Of a DNA stretch of 64,000 nucleotides, positions 1-10,592 are shown one piece after another. The notes beneath the pieces are model-generated. The model did not search any database, was not told the DNA's origin, and worked only from the letters and a program-made list of their open reading frames with translations. This DNA is from Dacryopinax spathularia (Eukaryota; Basidiomycota; Dacrymycetes; Dacrymycetales; Dacrymycetaceae). The stretch lies in contig JBBPFI010000011.1 of assembly GCA_037974965.1 (NCBI GenBank), positions 1 to 64,000 of the forward strand, written 5' to 3'. The translations under genes were made by a program, and so were the position numbers. Position 1 is the stretch's first letter. Every line of letters begins with the position of its first letter.

Positions 1-130
1 TAACCCACCCTAACCCTAACCCTAACCCTAACCCTAACCCTAACCCTAACCCTAACCCTAACCCTAACCCTAACCCTAACCCTAACCCTAACCCTAACCC
101 TAACCCTAACCCTAACCCTAACCCTAACCC
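1..130. repeat. Telomere repeat tract (TAACCC)n, chromosome end
   Basis: About 21 tandem copies of TAACCC, with one variant unit near the start (CACCC), run without interruption to position 130, where unique sequence begins. This is the C-rich strand of a TTAGGG telomere read inward, so position 1 is at or near a physical chromosome end and the sequence that follows is subtelomeric. An internal telomeric tract is possible but less likely, because the repeat reaches the first base of the window. Confidence 0.95.
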
Positions 131-813
131 TGGCCTATCCAAATTCAACCACTGTTGTTCTTGCAAGGATCGGCTGGATGCAGGTCGACCGGAGGCTGTA
201 GTGTGTGAATGTCGCCTTTTTGGGTGTGATAGCGCGGTCCAGAGTTGGTGATTCCAAATGAGAGTGAGTGTCTTGCTGCCCAAAGGATGGTGTGATAAAG
301 AAAGGAGAGTGGTCGTATTGCACAGAAAGGTATCATCTTACCCTATTCAGGTCACGAGCTGCCCGTCAGCAATGGATAATGAAGTTGGACCCTGCAAGTG
401 TCACCAGCACAATGGAGACGGAACCCTACTTCACTGTGACGGAGATGCAGAGGGACCCTACTGACACCGCTCACTGCCACGGAGCAGTCTTAGTGCCTAT
501 GACGGGACCAACTGCTCTCACTGAGACGGAGCTGCTCCTCCCCTGTGACGGAGTAGGCTCAATTAGAGTGGGACCCTTACTCCGCTCACTGCGACGGAGC
601 AGTCTATGATGGCACCAACTGCTCTCACTGAGACGGAGCTGCTGACCCTGTGCCGGAGCTGGGTCACTGCAATGGAGCAGTCCGGGCATATTGTACTCTC
701 GGTGACGCACCTCTCCTGCTTGTAGGCACTATGACGGATCATCTTCATTATTAGCCCTAACGCTGAGGGACCTTTCTAATGTACAGGAGTGCCTATGCAG
801 GGATGGCAAGCGC
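131..813. repeat. Subtelomeric degenerate repeat zone with TGACGGAG-like units
   Basis: No credible gene lies between the telomere and position 813. From about 380 to 700 the short word GACGGAG (variants CACGGAG, GCCGGAG) recurs every few tens of bases, often followed by a run like CTGCT. A block of about 60 bp at roughly 468-536 recurs at roughly 590-648 with only a few changes. The same word on the opposite strand (CTCCGTCA) marks the upstream regions of the two subtelomeric genes that follow. Confidence 0.7.
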
Positions 814-1690
814 CTACGAATGGAGGGGATGGACCGACAGGAGATTGGCCAACATCGCTCTCTGATGCTGGTCTAGCCCCCGCTCCTCGATTGCCTCAAA
901 CAGGCCGAGAGGAGAGAATGTCACCTCCTCTGTGGTCCCCAAGCCAGCCTCGCGAATCTTCTTGCCCCCTTGCTTATCGCAAAGAAACTCTAGCTCCCGA
1001 CGGCCTAGATGCTTCCACTTGGGATGCTGCTTGAATCGCTTGTCGGCAAGGATGGTGCTGATTGGGTGGGAGACGACGAATTCGCTCCAGAGGAGGTTGT
1101 TGCAATTGAGTAGCTTGAGTAGCTCTTTGCGACCGACCATGATAATCTCCCTCCACTGCAGCTTCGTGCAGAGGTTGTTGTGCTGCTGGAACAGTAAGAA
1201 CACAGACCAAGCAGAAGAAGTATGTGGGACGCACGAGTGTACTGGCCTGCAAATGTTTAACATTCTGCCAGAGCAGCTCGTTCTCCTGTTGAAACAGCCT
1301 GTTCTGCTGTTTCAAAGCATCCACCTGTTCCTGAAGCGCCTCAACCTCGTTCTGCACATCGTCTCCCCGCTCCCACTGGATCTTGCCCTCTTGCTCGAGA
1401 TCGCGGATCCGTATAACCATGTTGCGGAGATCGGCCTGGAGAGCTGCAATGTCCAGATGCGCAATGTCCAGATGCGCACACTGACATTTGTCCTGAGCGT
1501 CTATGCAAAGAACGGAGTAAGTCTGATGTATGCGCATGGTTGGGGACTAACCGGAGGAAGGATGCTCTCCCAGGCTCTTGCTTTCCTCACCAACACCTTC
1601 GTCGGGGCTCTCAGCTTTTTGCGTAGCCATCTTTGGGGAGCTGTGGAAGAAGGAGGGGGAGGGAAGAGTGCTTGTTGACGGCGGGGACAT
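814..1690 (-). CDS. Subtelomeric family protein A: helical region plus FF-like C-terminal domain
   Basis: I do not recognise this gene by name. Three exons (1690-1552, 1500-1262, 1185-814) joined by introns of 51 and 76 nt give an in-frame product of 249 residues. Residues ~50-125 are a strong coiled-coil prediction by eye (EALQEQVDALKQQNRLFQQ). The C-terminal half has a compact helical block ending in VLAD/ILAD-type and RRELEFL motifs. It matches protein B from the next gene: RREIIGRARKLL against WREIIMVGRKELL, VLADQRFRTHQAWRHL against ILADKRFKQHPKWKHL, then RRELEFL in both. The spacing of W, DxRF and the final helix resembles an FF domain, which is inference. A tandem repeat in exon 2 duplicates AHLDI. 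The first ATG after the promoter array was chosen; an upstream in-frame ATG at 1774 is possible. Confidence 0.55.
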
Positions 1691-1759
1691 GGTGGGGTCG
1701 GGGAGATGAGATGCGAAGGAGAGGATGTGCTTGTGTGACGTTGTAAGGTAGCCATCCGG

Positions 1760-1975
1760 ACTGAGATCCGTCATGCTGGGTGTACTCCGTCACGCGGCAG
1801 TGGACCCTCATTGAATCAGCTCCGTCATGCTGGGCGTACTCCGTCATGCAGGAGTGAACCCTGACCGAATCAGCTCCGTCACACTATGGACTCCGTCACG
1901 CGGATGGACTCCCTCATTGAATCAGCTCCGTCACGCGGGTGTACTCCATTACACTGAGTGCAGTCCGACATGTCG
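1760..1975. repeat. Four-copy ~53-bp tandem repeat carrying CTCCGTCA, upstream of gene A
   Basis: The phrase GAATCAGCTCCGTCA occurs near 1814, 1865 and 1919, a period of 51-54 bp, and a fourth divergent unit precedes it from about 1760. Each unit also carries a second ACTCCGTCA or ACTCCNTCA word about 17 bp later. The array lies 70-285 bp upstream of the proposed start of subtelomeric gene A, where a promoter would be. TGACG on the other strand is a CREB/ATF-type half-site, so a bZIP-bound array is a possible but untested reading. Confidence 0.65.
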
Positions 1976-2057
1976 AGTGCACTCTGTCATTGGCAGGACA
2001 CAGATATATCATTGGCGGTATCACATGCAACAGGTAACGTGGACAGGGTAAAGACAA

Positions 2058-3240
2058 CTAGTTGGAGAAGAGGTCGACAAGGGAGCCCAGCAAGGTGGCC
2101 TGCTCACCCTCAGTCTCACGAGCAGCTATGACCAGCACATGGTTGCTAAACTCGTGGGCAGCGACGTTACCCATCCTGTAGGTCTCGTCGCCACCATGCA
2201 TGCCATAGAGGAACTCAAGCTCACGACGACGGAGATGCCTCCAGGCCTGGTGCGTCCTGAAGCGCTGATCCGCAAGCACTGTCTCAAGAGGGTACTGGGA
2301 CTGAAAGTCGCTCCAGGACATAAAGGGGGAGGCACCAAGGAGAAGGATGAGCAGCTTGCGAGCACGACCGATGATTTCACGTCGCTGGATCTTGGCGAGC
2401 TCATCACGGTGCTGCACAAAAAGCTCAGCATTGTGACATGCATAGGTGAAAGATCAACGCACCAGCGCCATGATCCCAACGGCATAGAGCTGGTCCTGGT
2501 GCTGTGCCCACAGCGCCTGGTACTCTTTAACCTGCTCATTGCTCTTCGCCAAGGCCATTGTGAACTCCGCCATGACCTTCTTGTTCTCGGCCATGATCCG
2601 CGTGTTCTCTTCCAAGACGCTCAAGACGTATGCCGGGTCACTGAGCTGGGCCGGAACGGGTGCAGTGATCTCATCCGTTCCCTTGGGCTTCCCCTTGGCC
2701 TTGGTGGCTTTGGTTGTCGGCGCTGCATAGTCCATTAGCAGCGAAAGGGCTGCAGGTAGATGGGAGTGCACTCACCTGGCGATGTTTTATCGAGGAGGAA
2801 CAGCTCAGCCCCGTGACGAGCCGCAGTTTCCTCAGCGAGCTTTCTGTGCATTGCATGCATTGCATCGCGGAGAGGTGACGAGGCAGGCTTCTGCTCGTTG
2901 CCGAGGCCAAAGGTAAGGGTGAATTGCGCACCATGAGGCAGGGTTTGTTGAGGTCGGTGGTGCCGCCTGATCCCACACATGGTCAGTGGGCTGGAAAGCG
3001 AAGAGAACGAGAAGACCAACCTAAGCCGGCCTGCACATTGTTGTCAAGTTTGGGCCGGAGGGACGGGTCGGGGATGACATTGTCGAGTATGGCTTGCATT
3101 TCTTTGCAAGCATGCAGGATCAAGACATCGAGCTCCTTGTGGCCATTGGACTCGGGAGGGTTGGGGAAATCCAAGTGAACCTTCGTCCGCAGACTAGGCT
3201 CTGTGTAATGAACGTCCGCGTAAACCCTGCGGTGAGACAT
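2058..3240 (-). CDS. Subtelomeric family protein B: helical region plus FF-like C-terminal domain
   Basis: Paralogue of gene A in the same orientation; not recognised by name. Four exons are proposed: 3240 to about 3010, about 2960-2776, 2722-2463 and 2411-2058. Introns 2 and 3 have clear GTGAGT and GTGCGT donors and good acceptors; intron 1 uses a weaker GTCTTC donor with a CTGAC branch point. The sum is in frame, about 342 residues. Order of parts: a unique N-terminus not seen in A, a lysine-rich linker (TKATKAKGKPKG), a helical stretch (VLEENTRIMAENKKVMAEF) and the shared C-terminal domain with MSWSDFQ, VLADQRF and RRELEFLYG. Two closely related genes beside the telomere suggest local duplication. 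Function unknown; a nuclear, chromatin or RNA role is speculation from the FF-like block. Confidence 0.55.
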
Positions 3241-3409
3241 GGTGAAGTCAAGGCTTGGTGGGTAGGGGTGGTTGGCAGGATTGGTTGAGGTGGTGGACGT
3301 TGGATGATAAGAGGATTGATAATGCTGGCTGCGCCGGCAGGGATCAATTGAACCATTTGCTCCCGTATGCAACGTGGGAGCCGTGCCTGCAAGGCGAGGC
3401 CACCACGAG

Positions 3410-3575
3410 GAGGGCCAGCTCCGTCACGGAGGAGAACAGCCGGTCCCCTGGGAAAAGAGCTCCGTCCCAGTGAGAAGGACCGCGCTTCCCCTAAGGGACC
3501 CTAAGTCCATGTTCCTCCGTCTCCCGGGGAGCAGCTCCGTCATGCGGGGAAAGGGGACGGAGGAGGACGCTTCCC
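3410..3575. promoter_or_regulatory. CTCCGTC-rich upstream region of subtelomeric gene B
   Basis: AGCTCCGTCA, AGCTCCGTCC, CCTCCGTCTC and AGCTCCGTCA occur in turn between about 3417 and 3545, with reverse copies (GACGGAGGA) nearby. The region is 170-330 bp upstream of the ATG of gene B and uses the same word as the array upstream of gene A. It is not a clean tandem array here. A role as a shared promoter element is inferred from position and recurrence only. Confidence 0.4.
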
Positions 3576-4269
3576 CCTGAAGACCCTGGTCGCGCGTCCA
3601 GTCCTAGTCTCAGCCAGCAACCACTGCCTCGTACAACAGCAACTCCGCCTATTCTCAAGCATCCGACCTTCAAATTGGACTGGGCTAAGGGGAGAAGGGA
3701 GGAAAAGGGAGAAGTGATGGTTTGGTGAGGTTGAGAGGGGTTTGGAAGGGGTTAAGGTGCGTGGATTGCACACACCTTTCTCTTTCTCCGGGCTGACTAC
3801 ATCTTAGGGTCCTGTGCCTGGACGTCCGACGCTGCAACACTCTTTTCTCAACAACCTGCTTATCGATTCTTGCAGGGAAAGCTGGAGCTGGCGGGGCGGT
3901 ACAGAAGGCTTGGGCTGAGGGAAATTAAAGGGATGTCAGAGGGCTAGAAAGGGTTGGATTGAGGCTCATCTTTGCTGGGACGGCTCGAGGGCACGGCAGG
4001 CACGGCAGGCACGGCTAGGGTCCGGCTGTCCTAGGCGCGGCGGCCGTGCCTGTCCGACCTGTCGACGCGCATCGTTCCATTCTCAACAATGGAATTAATG
4101 ATTGTTGCTGCGGCCTAATAGGAAAGGTAGTCAAGACTGTAAGCTTTCCTTTGCTCCTTTTCCTTTTCCGGTAGCAGGGGAATTGGCAGAGGACGGAGCA
4201 AACGGAGGCAATCAGGGACTAATGCCCATTGGTCCCTGGTGCGGCGGTTAGGCAAAGGACGCTGGATCA
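3576..4269. other. Intergenic, no gene seen; short GGCACGGCA repeat
   Basis: I see no supported coding region here. A small tandem repeat, GGCACGGCA in three copies, lies at about 3991-4017 and is followed closely by an inverse CGGCCGTGCC. The rest is unique sequence between the subtelomeric family and the esterase remnants. Confidence 0.5.
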
Positions 4270-4809
4270 TCAGGGGTCGCTGAGCCGTTCTATCCAGACA
4301 TCATCAGAAGGTTGCCTGCAGTTGAGTAGGTCGTATGTGCGCACCGCATATCCTCCTCCATGGAAGGACATGAACACCTTCTCTCCCGGTCGAGCTGGCT
4401 GGTCAAGCGCAGATGCCGGATCCATTCCGTCGCCGAACCAATAGCAAGGTACATCGACTCTCTCGATACCTCTCTTCTCGGCATACTTTGCAACCTCTCC
4501 TTTCAGCTCGCCTTTCCATGCTGGTGCAGTGATGTACAGGACGTCACGCTTCTCCAGCTCGGCTTGTACAGGAACGGCGCGAGCTTGCAGAAGGTCGGCG
4601 TTGGCCTTGCGGAACAGCAGGAACCATTGGAGGAACGGTATGACCAGTGCTCGACGGAATGACCATCTCGGGTCGGGTCGTAGTGAAGGTATGGCGTTGC
4701 GCAGGCCGTGGTATGGTAGGAGGACGGTCAAGGCGTATGAGACGGAAGCGAGCATGCGCAACCGCCTGTAGAGCAAGTAGATCGCAGAGTACTTCGGGGC
4801 TTCCGCCAT
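4270..4809 (-). pseudogene. Truncated alpha/beta-hydrolase (esterase/lipase), first exon only
   Basis: The reading frame from ATG 4809 (MAEAPKYSA) matches the N-terminal half of the neighbouring hydrolase: LRNAIPSLRPDP against IGNAIPALRPDP, TAPAWKGELKGE against APAWNGELKGE, and the oxyanion-hole motif MSFHGGGYA. Homology stops at a GTGCGC donor at 4344, the same place as the intron of the intact copy. Downstream there is no GDSAG nucleophile elbow and no catalytic Asp or His; the frame reads 25 unrelated residues to a stop at 4270. The second exon has therefore been lost or replaced. It could still be transcribed, but a working hydrolase is not expected. The interval up to 5208 holds no other gene. 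Confidence 0.7.
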
Positions 4810-5208
4810 GTTGTGCAGAGGGGTGCAGACAGTGAGGGCGAGGTTGGCATCATCGCTGCTTTTGTAAGTAAGCTGGAACTTTGTGCGTGGTCGGATGATG
4901 ACGAAAGCCGGGAGGACGATGTTCCGTGAGTTTCTTCCCACGACCCCGCGCTGAGTGACCAACCCTTTGTGTGTGGGGGACAGTGAGCGTATGACACAAT
5001 TCATTACCGCCAAGGCTGACTGTCCCCTACCACTACTCTCTGGGGACAGCGGTCACCGAGCAGCGGTCAATGCTATCTTGACTTTGCACGAGGCCGCACG
5101 CATAGTCGAAGTCGGGGTATCATATTGCTTCTACTGGTCATCGTACAACAGACTAGAACAGTCCTTGCTTCACATCTACGACTCTAAGCTCCTTCCCCCT
5201 CGACGTGG

Positions 5209-6391
5209 TCATCGTGGAGCCGCGTCGATCCAATCGGCAATACGCTGCATCACCTCAGTCCGCTCGGGTTCGCACATGCTAAAGACTTGGAAATTATGCG
5301 GAGTGTGTTCGGTGATGTTGAGGTGCAGGTCGCTGCTTGACAGGTACTTCCCCATTCGAGTATGTAACGTCTTGATCTCATCGAGCAACTGCTCGTTCCC
5401 GCCTGCATTGATGAACGTTCGTGGGAAACGTTCGAATGTCGGCGAGGGGATGTTCTGGCTCGCGGGCGAGATGTATGGTGACTCCGGCGATGTCATGTTC
5501 TCGCTCGGCCCAAGGACAGCAGAGAAGACGTATGAACCGGGCTTGAGGTCGTCACCCAGGTAGTCGGTCTTTCTGTTGTTTATGCGAGAGAGACCAGGCT
5601 TGCTGTGCGAGCCAGAGATGTCCGTCCACGGTGAGAGCAGTACGAGGCCACCAAGCCGTGTGTCCTCCTTGTACAGAAGGTATCGGCAGAGTCCAAGAGC
5701 GAGGTTCGCCCCAGCAGAGTCACCGAATAGGTAGATGTTCTCCACTTGATAGCCCAGCGATAAGGCGTGCTTGACGGCGGTTAGACCGTCTATGAGCGCA
5801 GCTGGGAAGGGGTTAACGGGCTCCTTTGCGCCAACGGGGAAGTTGGATAGCCGATAATCGACTGCGCAGCATACATCGATCGTCTTGGACAGCTTGCTGA
5901 CGGTCATCGGAGCCCAGGATGTCGGGTCGTCCGGGCTACCCGAGTTGCCCTGGGAAACGTAAGTAAATGCACCTAGATGCCCACATGACAGCACGCACCA
6001 CATATGCTCCACCGTGGAACGACATCAGCAGACGGGCATCCCGTCGTTCCAGTCCCTCCTTGCGCAGCGACATATCCGACCAGTAGAGCGACACGTCTGC
6101 GCTCTGGACCCCTCGCCTCTCTGCAGCTTCCTTAATCTCCCCCTTCAGCTCGCCGTTCCAGGCGGGTGCTTCCTCATGTCTCACTCCGAGCTCGTCCAGC
6201 CTTGACTGCTCGATCTTGCGCGGCGGTAAGGCAGTGAAGACATCCCGGTATGTGCCCGTGAAGGCGGACACCCATCTCACACAGTCGATCCATACGGTTC
6301 TCGTCCTCGACACCTTCGGGTCAGGTCTCAAGGCAGGTATGGCGTTGCCAATGATTTCAGAGGGGATGACCATGAATGCGCCATAGGCCAT
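5209..6391 (-). CDS. Alpha/beta-hydrolase fold esterase/lipase (hormone-sensitive-lipase-like)
   Basis: Two exons (6391-5999 and 5949-5209, intron 49 nt) encode about 377 residues. Family features in order: HGGAY oxyanion-hole motif at the end of exon 1, VDYRLSNFPVG, the nucleophile elbow FGDSAGANLAL, LLSPWTDISGS, INAGGNEQLLDE carrying the expected catalytic Asp, and TPHNF carrying the His. The likely role is hydrolysis of small esters or lipids. The N-terminus is uncertain: an upstream ATG at 6462 opens a peptide (PPTYSLPYL) like that of the truncated copy, but alignment of the two shows a net length difference of 5 nt, so that start is in another frame. Either translation starts at MAYGAF or the 5' end carries a frameshift. 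It lies between degraded copies of itself, typical of subtelomeric amplification and decay. Confidence 0.75.
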
Positions 6392-6462
6392 TGTGCCGAA
6401 AGCTCTCGCTCTGCGTAGTAGAGGTAAGGGAGTGAATACGTGGGTGGCTTTGGCAAGTCCAT

Positions 6463-8048
6463 GGTGGTGTATGCGCGGGGGCGTGGAATGGATTATGCAT
6501 CGAGTGGTATAATACGAGCGATAATATATGCCATTGGATCTGTTTTGGTTGGAGTGATGGGTTGCACGCTGCGGACCAAAAATGCGCTGCGAGAGTGGAT
6601 ACAACCTGTTCGATTGAGCGCTCGTCATAGGGGATCGCATCGCCCGATCCCTTCTTTCCCGGTTGGAATCTCGGAGGTCTCCTCGGCTCAACCATCCTCA
6701 GCCCGGTGGAGCTCCATCAAATTCACAAAACGACCTGTCACGGCCTCCGACTTCCGAGCTTGACGTCTCGTAAATAAACAGGAGATATGTCTTCTATCCT
6801 GACAGGTGAGAATGGCCTTTGCGAAAAGTAGAGTTCGAGAGGCGTTGCAATGGGAAACAACCGTCAGACTCCAACGATGGGCGGGCAGATATGAGCGCCC
6901 AAAAACATCGGCAGATGAAGGCGCAGAAAGGACATGTGCCCGAACGCGGCGAGCGCATGCCGATCTTGTTCTACGGCGCAGTCGAGCGCCCATCCTACAA
7001 TAAAAGGCACTCGGTCCCAACCTTCTTTTTCTGCACGCCATCACTGCCTGACGACCTGCGCACGCGTATTGTTCGGTTAACATGGGTAACTCCACGATCT
7101 CGGAGGCGGGCTGCGTCCGGGCTGTATCGATTCTTTCTTGGCATCCTTACCCGGAAAGCGTGTAGTTTGCACAAGAAGCAGATGGTCATTGTTTGGGCGT
7201 AGACTTGTCTTCCAGTACCGGCAAGAAGGGTGACATTACACGATTGCAAAGCACTCAGACGGGGGATGTGATAGACCGAGATCATCTCCGAGAGAGAAGA
7301 AGGAGGTAGAGATCTGGGAGTCTCGGGCCAAACACGAGTGAATACCGTAAGAACCAGCGCTGGATGCGATCAAAAGAATGGAGGAGGGCTTCATGGACGC
7401 TCGTACAAAGTCCCCTACTCTTTAAGCTTGCTCGCGTTGATGAGATGATTACACCTTGCCAGCTGGCCTAAGCTCATGTTGGAAGCCACCTGGTTCGTGA
7501 TTCGGCGCAAAAAGCTACCGTTCTTTCCCGGTCCCAATAACGAGCTATCCAACAATCAGATGAGGGCCGGCGAAGGTTCAACAAAAGGGGACATCGTCTT
7601 CTCAGCATTACAAACGTGAACGGCGCGCACGGCGTTGAGTTCCATTATCAGGATCTTGCCCGAGAGATCTGGCTTCTTGCGCTCATACATGGGCTTCGCT
7701 CCGTCCGCGAACTGTGAGATATCGGCGAGCTGATACGTGACCGAGACAACCATCGAAGATTATCGCCAGGAGCCAAGGAATGCGAGATGCTCCCCAGAGC
7801 GTGCGTCGCAGTCGTTGCCGATGTGATCGGGTTCCCTGTGCTCGACGGGAGACAGACCGGCGGCGGCCAAAGCATGGAGCGCAAGTTGCCCGAACCATAT
7901 ATGCTCCCCAGCCCTCCCCAGAGACCGATACATGCTGGTATCTCGTAACGCTGCAAGGGTGTATATTCGAACCCTCACCGCTATCCTATCCATGGCTGGA
8001 CTGGATCAATCGCCGACTTGACCACCATCGTATACCCCGGCGTGGCAG
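6463..8048. other. Subtelomeric stretch with no supported gene
   Basis: Several open frames exist on both strands but none shows a recognisable family, a consistent exon set or a clear start. One short minus-strand frame (about 7750-7600) reads VVSVTYQLADISQFADG, vaguely like a dehydrogenase C-terminus, but this is too weak to call. The region is best regarded as degraded subtelomeric DNA between the hydrolase and the kinase gene. Confidence 0.5.
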
Positions 8049-8111
8049 TTAAGTCCTCTCGTCGACCCAATCCGCGATCCGTTGCATGAGTTCCGTTCGT
8101 TCTGGTTCCCA
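8049..8111 (-). pseudogene. C-terminal remnant of a third alpha/beta-hydrolase copy
   Basis: The minus strand reads WEPERTELMQRIADWVDE followed by a stop at 8049-8051. It matches CEPERTEVMQRIADWID at the end of the intact hydrolase (5209 and upward), and the nucleotide match extends over about 50 bases. No other part of the hydrolase is found next to it in the expected order, so this is a stranded crumb of a copy, not a gene. A splice acceptor-like TTCGCAG lies just upstream of it on the minus strand. Confidence 0.6.
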
Positions 8112-8131
8112 TAGGTTACTGCGAACCGATG

Positions 8132-8302
8132 TCAGGACAGCATGCGACGAAAACGAGTCACGACCAGAGCAGCACTGGCAACGAATAACAGAGCGAGGGC
8201 CAGAAAGGGTGAAGTTGGTCGAGCATGAGAATTTCTCAGGCCGCGCACTGGAGCGGCCTGTTGGGTAAGGCGAAGGGGCCGGTCGGAAAAGGGAGTTGTC
8301 AT
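8132..8302 (-). CDS. Possible small single-pass membrane protein
   Basis: A 56-residue frame begins with an ATG at 8302 (MTTPFSDRPLRL) and carries one clear hydrophobic segment (FLALALLFVASAALVV, about residues 34-50) followed by a positively charged tail RFRRMLS. It lies just downstream of the kinase gene in the same orientation and just before the hydrolase remnant. No family is recognised, and it may be a chance frame or the first exon of a broken gene. Confidence is low. Confidence 0.25.
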   Translation of the reverse strand: MTTPFSDRPLRLTQQAAPVRGLRNSHARPTSPFLALALLFVASAALVVTRFRRMLS

Positions 8303-8378
8303 GGTATAGCCAGGACTACGACAAATGAACGGAAATATGTGTAGTATACAGTGCGTTGATGAAGAAAGATCATAATGT

Positions 8379-10592
8379 TCATGGTAACATCGTGACAAGG
8401 GGAGGTCGAGATCGCCAAAATGTGACCATTCCAACATGTATCCCCATCAATATCGTGGACGAAACAAGGTTGTCGCTCAAGAGATCCGAAGCGGCCAAAG
8501 CAACCATAAGCGCGCCGTGCCATGAATCGAGCCGTACCCACGGGCACAAAGATGGGAAGGTGACGACCTACGCAAGAATTAGTAGCCGAAATGGGAGGAT
8601 TCCGGGCGTGCTTACCTTGGCGACCAAAGCACAGAGCTTGATTGCTTGTGTTGCTTTCCGGACCTGAGTCCGCCCAATGGTAGGGGCTCGCATGCGAACA
8701 CGTCGTCGTTTGCTGACCACAGGCAGCGGCTCCTCCCCTGAACCGCTTCCGTCCATTCCCTCATCAATGGATGCCCCTTCATGATGATGATTATCAAACG
8801 CCTTCGGACCCTCAAGTCGGCGAGGGTTCCGCAAAGCTGGGGGAGAGCGACGTGCCGTGCGAGCTTCGTCACTGCTTGCTCGTCGCCCCTTAGGTCGTGC
8901 CATTTTGGTCGTATGGATCGCTGCAAGAATCTTTTCCGTGCTCGGCCTTGCCAGCGGATCACGGTTGAGGAGCCCTTCAAGTAGATGAAGCATATAAGAC
9001 GGGATCCCTCTGACGGCAAGCGATTCTTCAATCTCTTTCGATGTGGCAAAGCTGAGATGTGTTAGCGATCGATCGAGACGGGCTGAATTGTAGCCTACCC
9101 CTGGTATGCCAACACTTCTTCCTCAAGCTGCTCGACGTCTCTCGTCTGCGAGTACGGCGATCGGAAGAAGATCATTGAATGAAGTATCATGCCGAGAGAC
9201 CAGAGATCAGCTGCCTTTGTGGCAGGTATGAAAGGTGGCCGGATTAATTCTGGTGCCATGAACTCCAGCCTATGTCGTGTCAGAGACGCCAGGGAAGGAG
9301 AGACATGCGCTCACGTTCCCGTCTCTCCTGATCGCTCCTTTTTTGAGTGGAGGCCATCCTGTGAATTGCCAAAGTCTGAAAGGAGTGCCCGCGGTCTACG
9401 ATGTTTGAGTCGATCCTCTATACGTCAGAATGGCCGTACTCACATGGGTGAGTCGGGATCTTCCGTGAGCAGGACATTGGCAGGCTTGAGGTCAAGGTGG
9501 AGTATGGATCGCTCATGCTTTGCAGTACGTCAGTGGCCAGTCACGAAGCTGTGCGGTTTCCGTACCAGGAAATTCAACCCTTCGACAACGTCCTCGAACA
9601 GCTTCTCGATTTCCTGCGGGCTGAGCAAATGAACCGGTGTCTTGCCACGCTGGATCTCGCGTTGCCTTCGTGCCTTGAGTGTCCTCAATTTGCCAGAATG
9701 TGTCTCTGGAATGGAGGAATTTGAGCCTGCCGGAGAGTCGTTCGTGATCCCTTGCCGTCCGGCTAGCAGGGTGTCCAAGCTACCTCCATCCGCGTACTGC
9801 ATGAGGATGAACAGTGTTGGAACCCGCTCGCCAAAGGAGGAGAACTGGTACGATTCCAGCCAGGCGTGGTGGTAGGTGACAATGTTTGGATGCCGGAGCG
9901 TCTCGAGTAGCCGGACCTAGGGAGCCATTAGAACAGGTGTAACCCGCGGTGAGAAAACGACTTGCCTCTCGAAGCGTTCGTAGGAGATAAGCATGAGATC
10001 GGCCCACGGCAATCTTCTTGACGGCGAAGTAGCCTGCCAAAGGTGAGCTTCATGGCCGAATTCCCAAAAGCAAGCCTGGCTAACCCAACGGGTTCCCGTC
10101 AAGGACATGCTGCACCAACGTAAGCAGAGGACGAAATGATAGGTGAGATAGACATACCTGACATAGGAAGACAGTCCCATTCGCACCCATCCCGAGCCGC
10201 CTTTCCTCCCGGAAGAAGCTCTCGTAGTAGCCCTCCGCCAGTGTCTCCTCGCCAACCTGAGGCCGGCCTGGGGATGGGCTACCCGGTCTCGAGTAGGTCT
10301 CGTTCGTCATAGCCAAGAGATGAAAGTAGTTGGAAGCTCTTCGTGGCGTTTCCTGCGATGGCGGAGGTGTCTTGGTCGGTAGTGCCTGCCCACAAACTGG
10401 GCACATCTCCGGCAAGTCGATCTCATCATAGTCGACGTCCCTGATCTGGGATATGGTGACGGCATGTGAGAGTGGGTTGTAGAGAACGATCTGGTTATCA
10501 GCCTGAAGGATTGGCCTCCAAGGTGGGTTTGCTAGAGCGACCAAAGCGTTTGTAGGAGTTGACTGCCTGTCACTTGAGCCTGGAGATGCCAT
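8379..10592 (-). CDS. iks1: Serine/threonine protein kinase, IKS1-like
   Basis: A multi-exon gene. The N-terminal part has the family block DNQIVLYNPLSHAVTI, then EMCPVCGQALP and NYFHLLA, before the kinase domain. Kinase motifs across exons: glycine loop RRLGMGANGTVFLCQ (~10180), lysine in FAVKKIAVGRSHAYLL (~10010), RHPNIVTYHHAWLE (~9880), catalytic loop HLDLKPANVLL (~9490, with Leu in place of the usual Arg before Asp), SDFGNSQD (~9380), FMAPEL (~9250) and LLNRDPLARPS (~8960). After a basic linker, a GTAAGC intron with a CTACTAATTC branch point leads to a last exon ending at 8379 with a hydrophobic stretch. IKS-type kinases are conserved in fungi and poorly characterised; membrane attachment through the tail is inference. 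ATGs at 10661 and 10769 are also in frame. The 340 bp to the divergent gene are its promoter. Confidence 0.85.

Noticed and set aside
5018-5047. CTGTCCCC/GGGGACAG inverted repeat with a 14-nt spacer
   Set aside because: Short arms, wide loop and no repeat copies or nearby element; it can occur by chance.
7556-7753. Minus-strand frame resembling a dehydrogenase C-terminus (YQLADISQFADG)
   Set aside because: Only a short vague match, no cofactor motif, and no supporting exon upstream in the right order.
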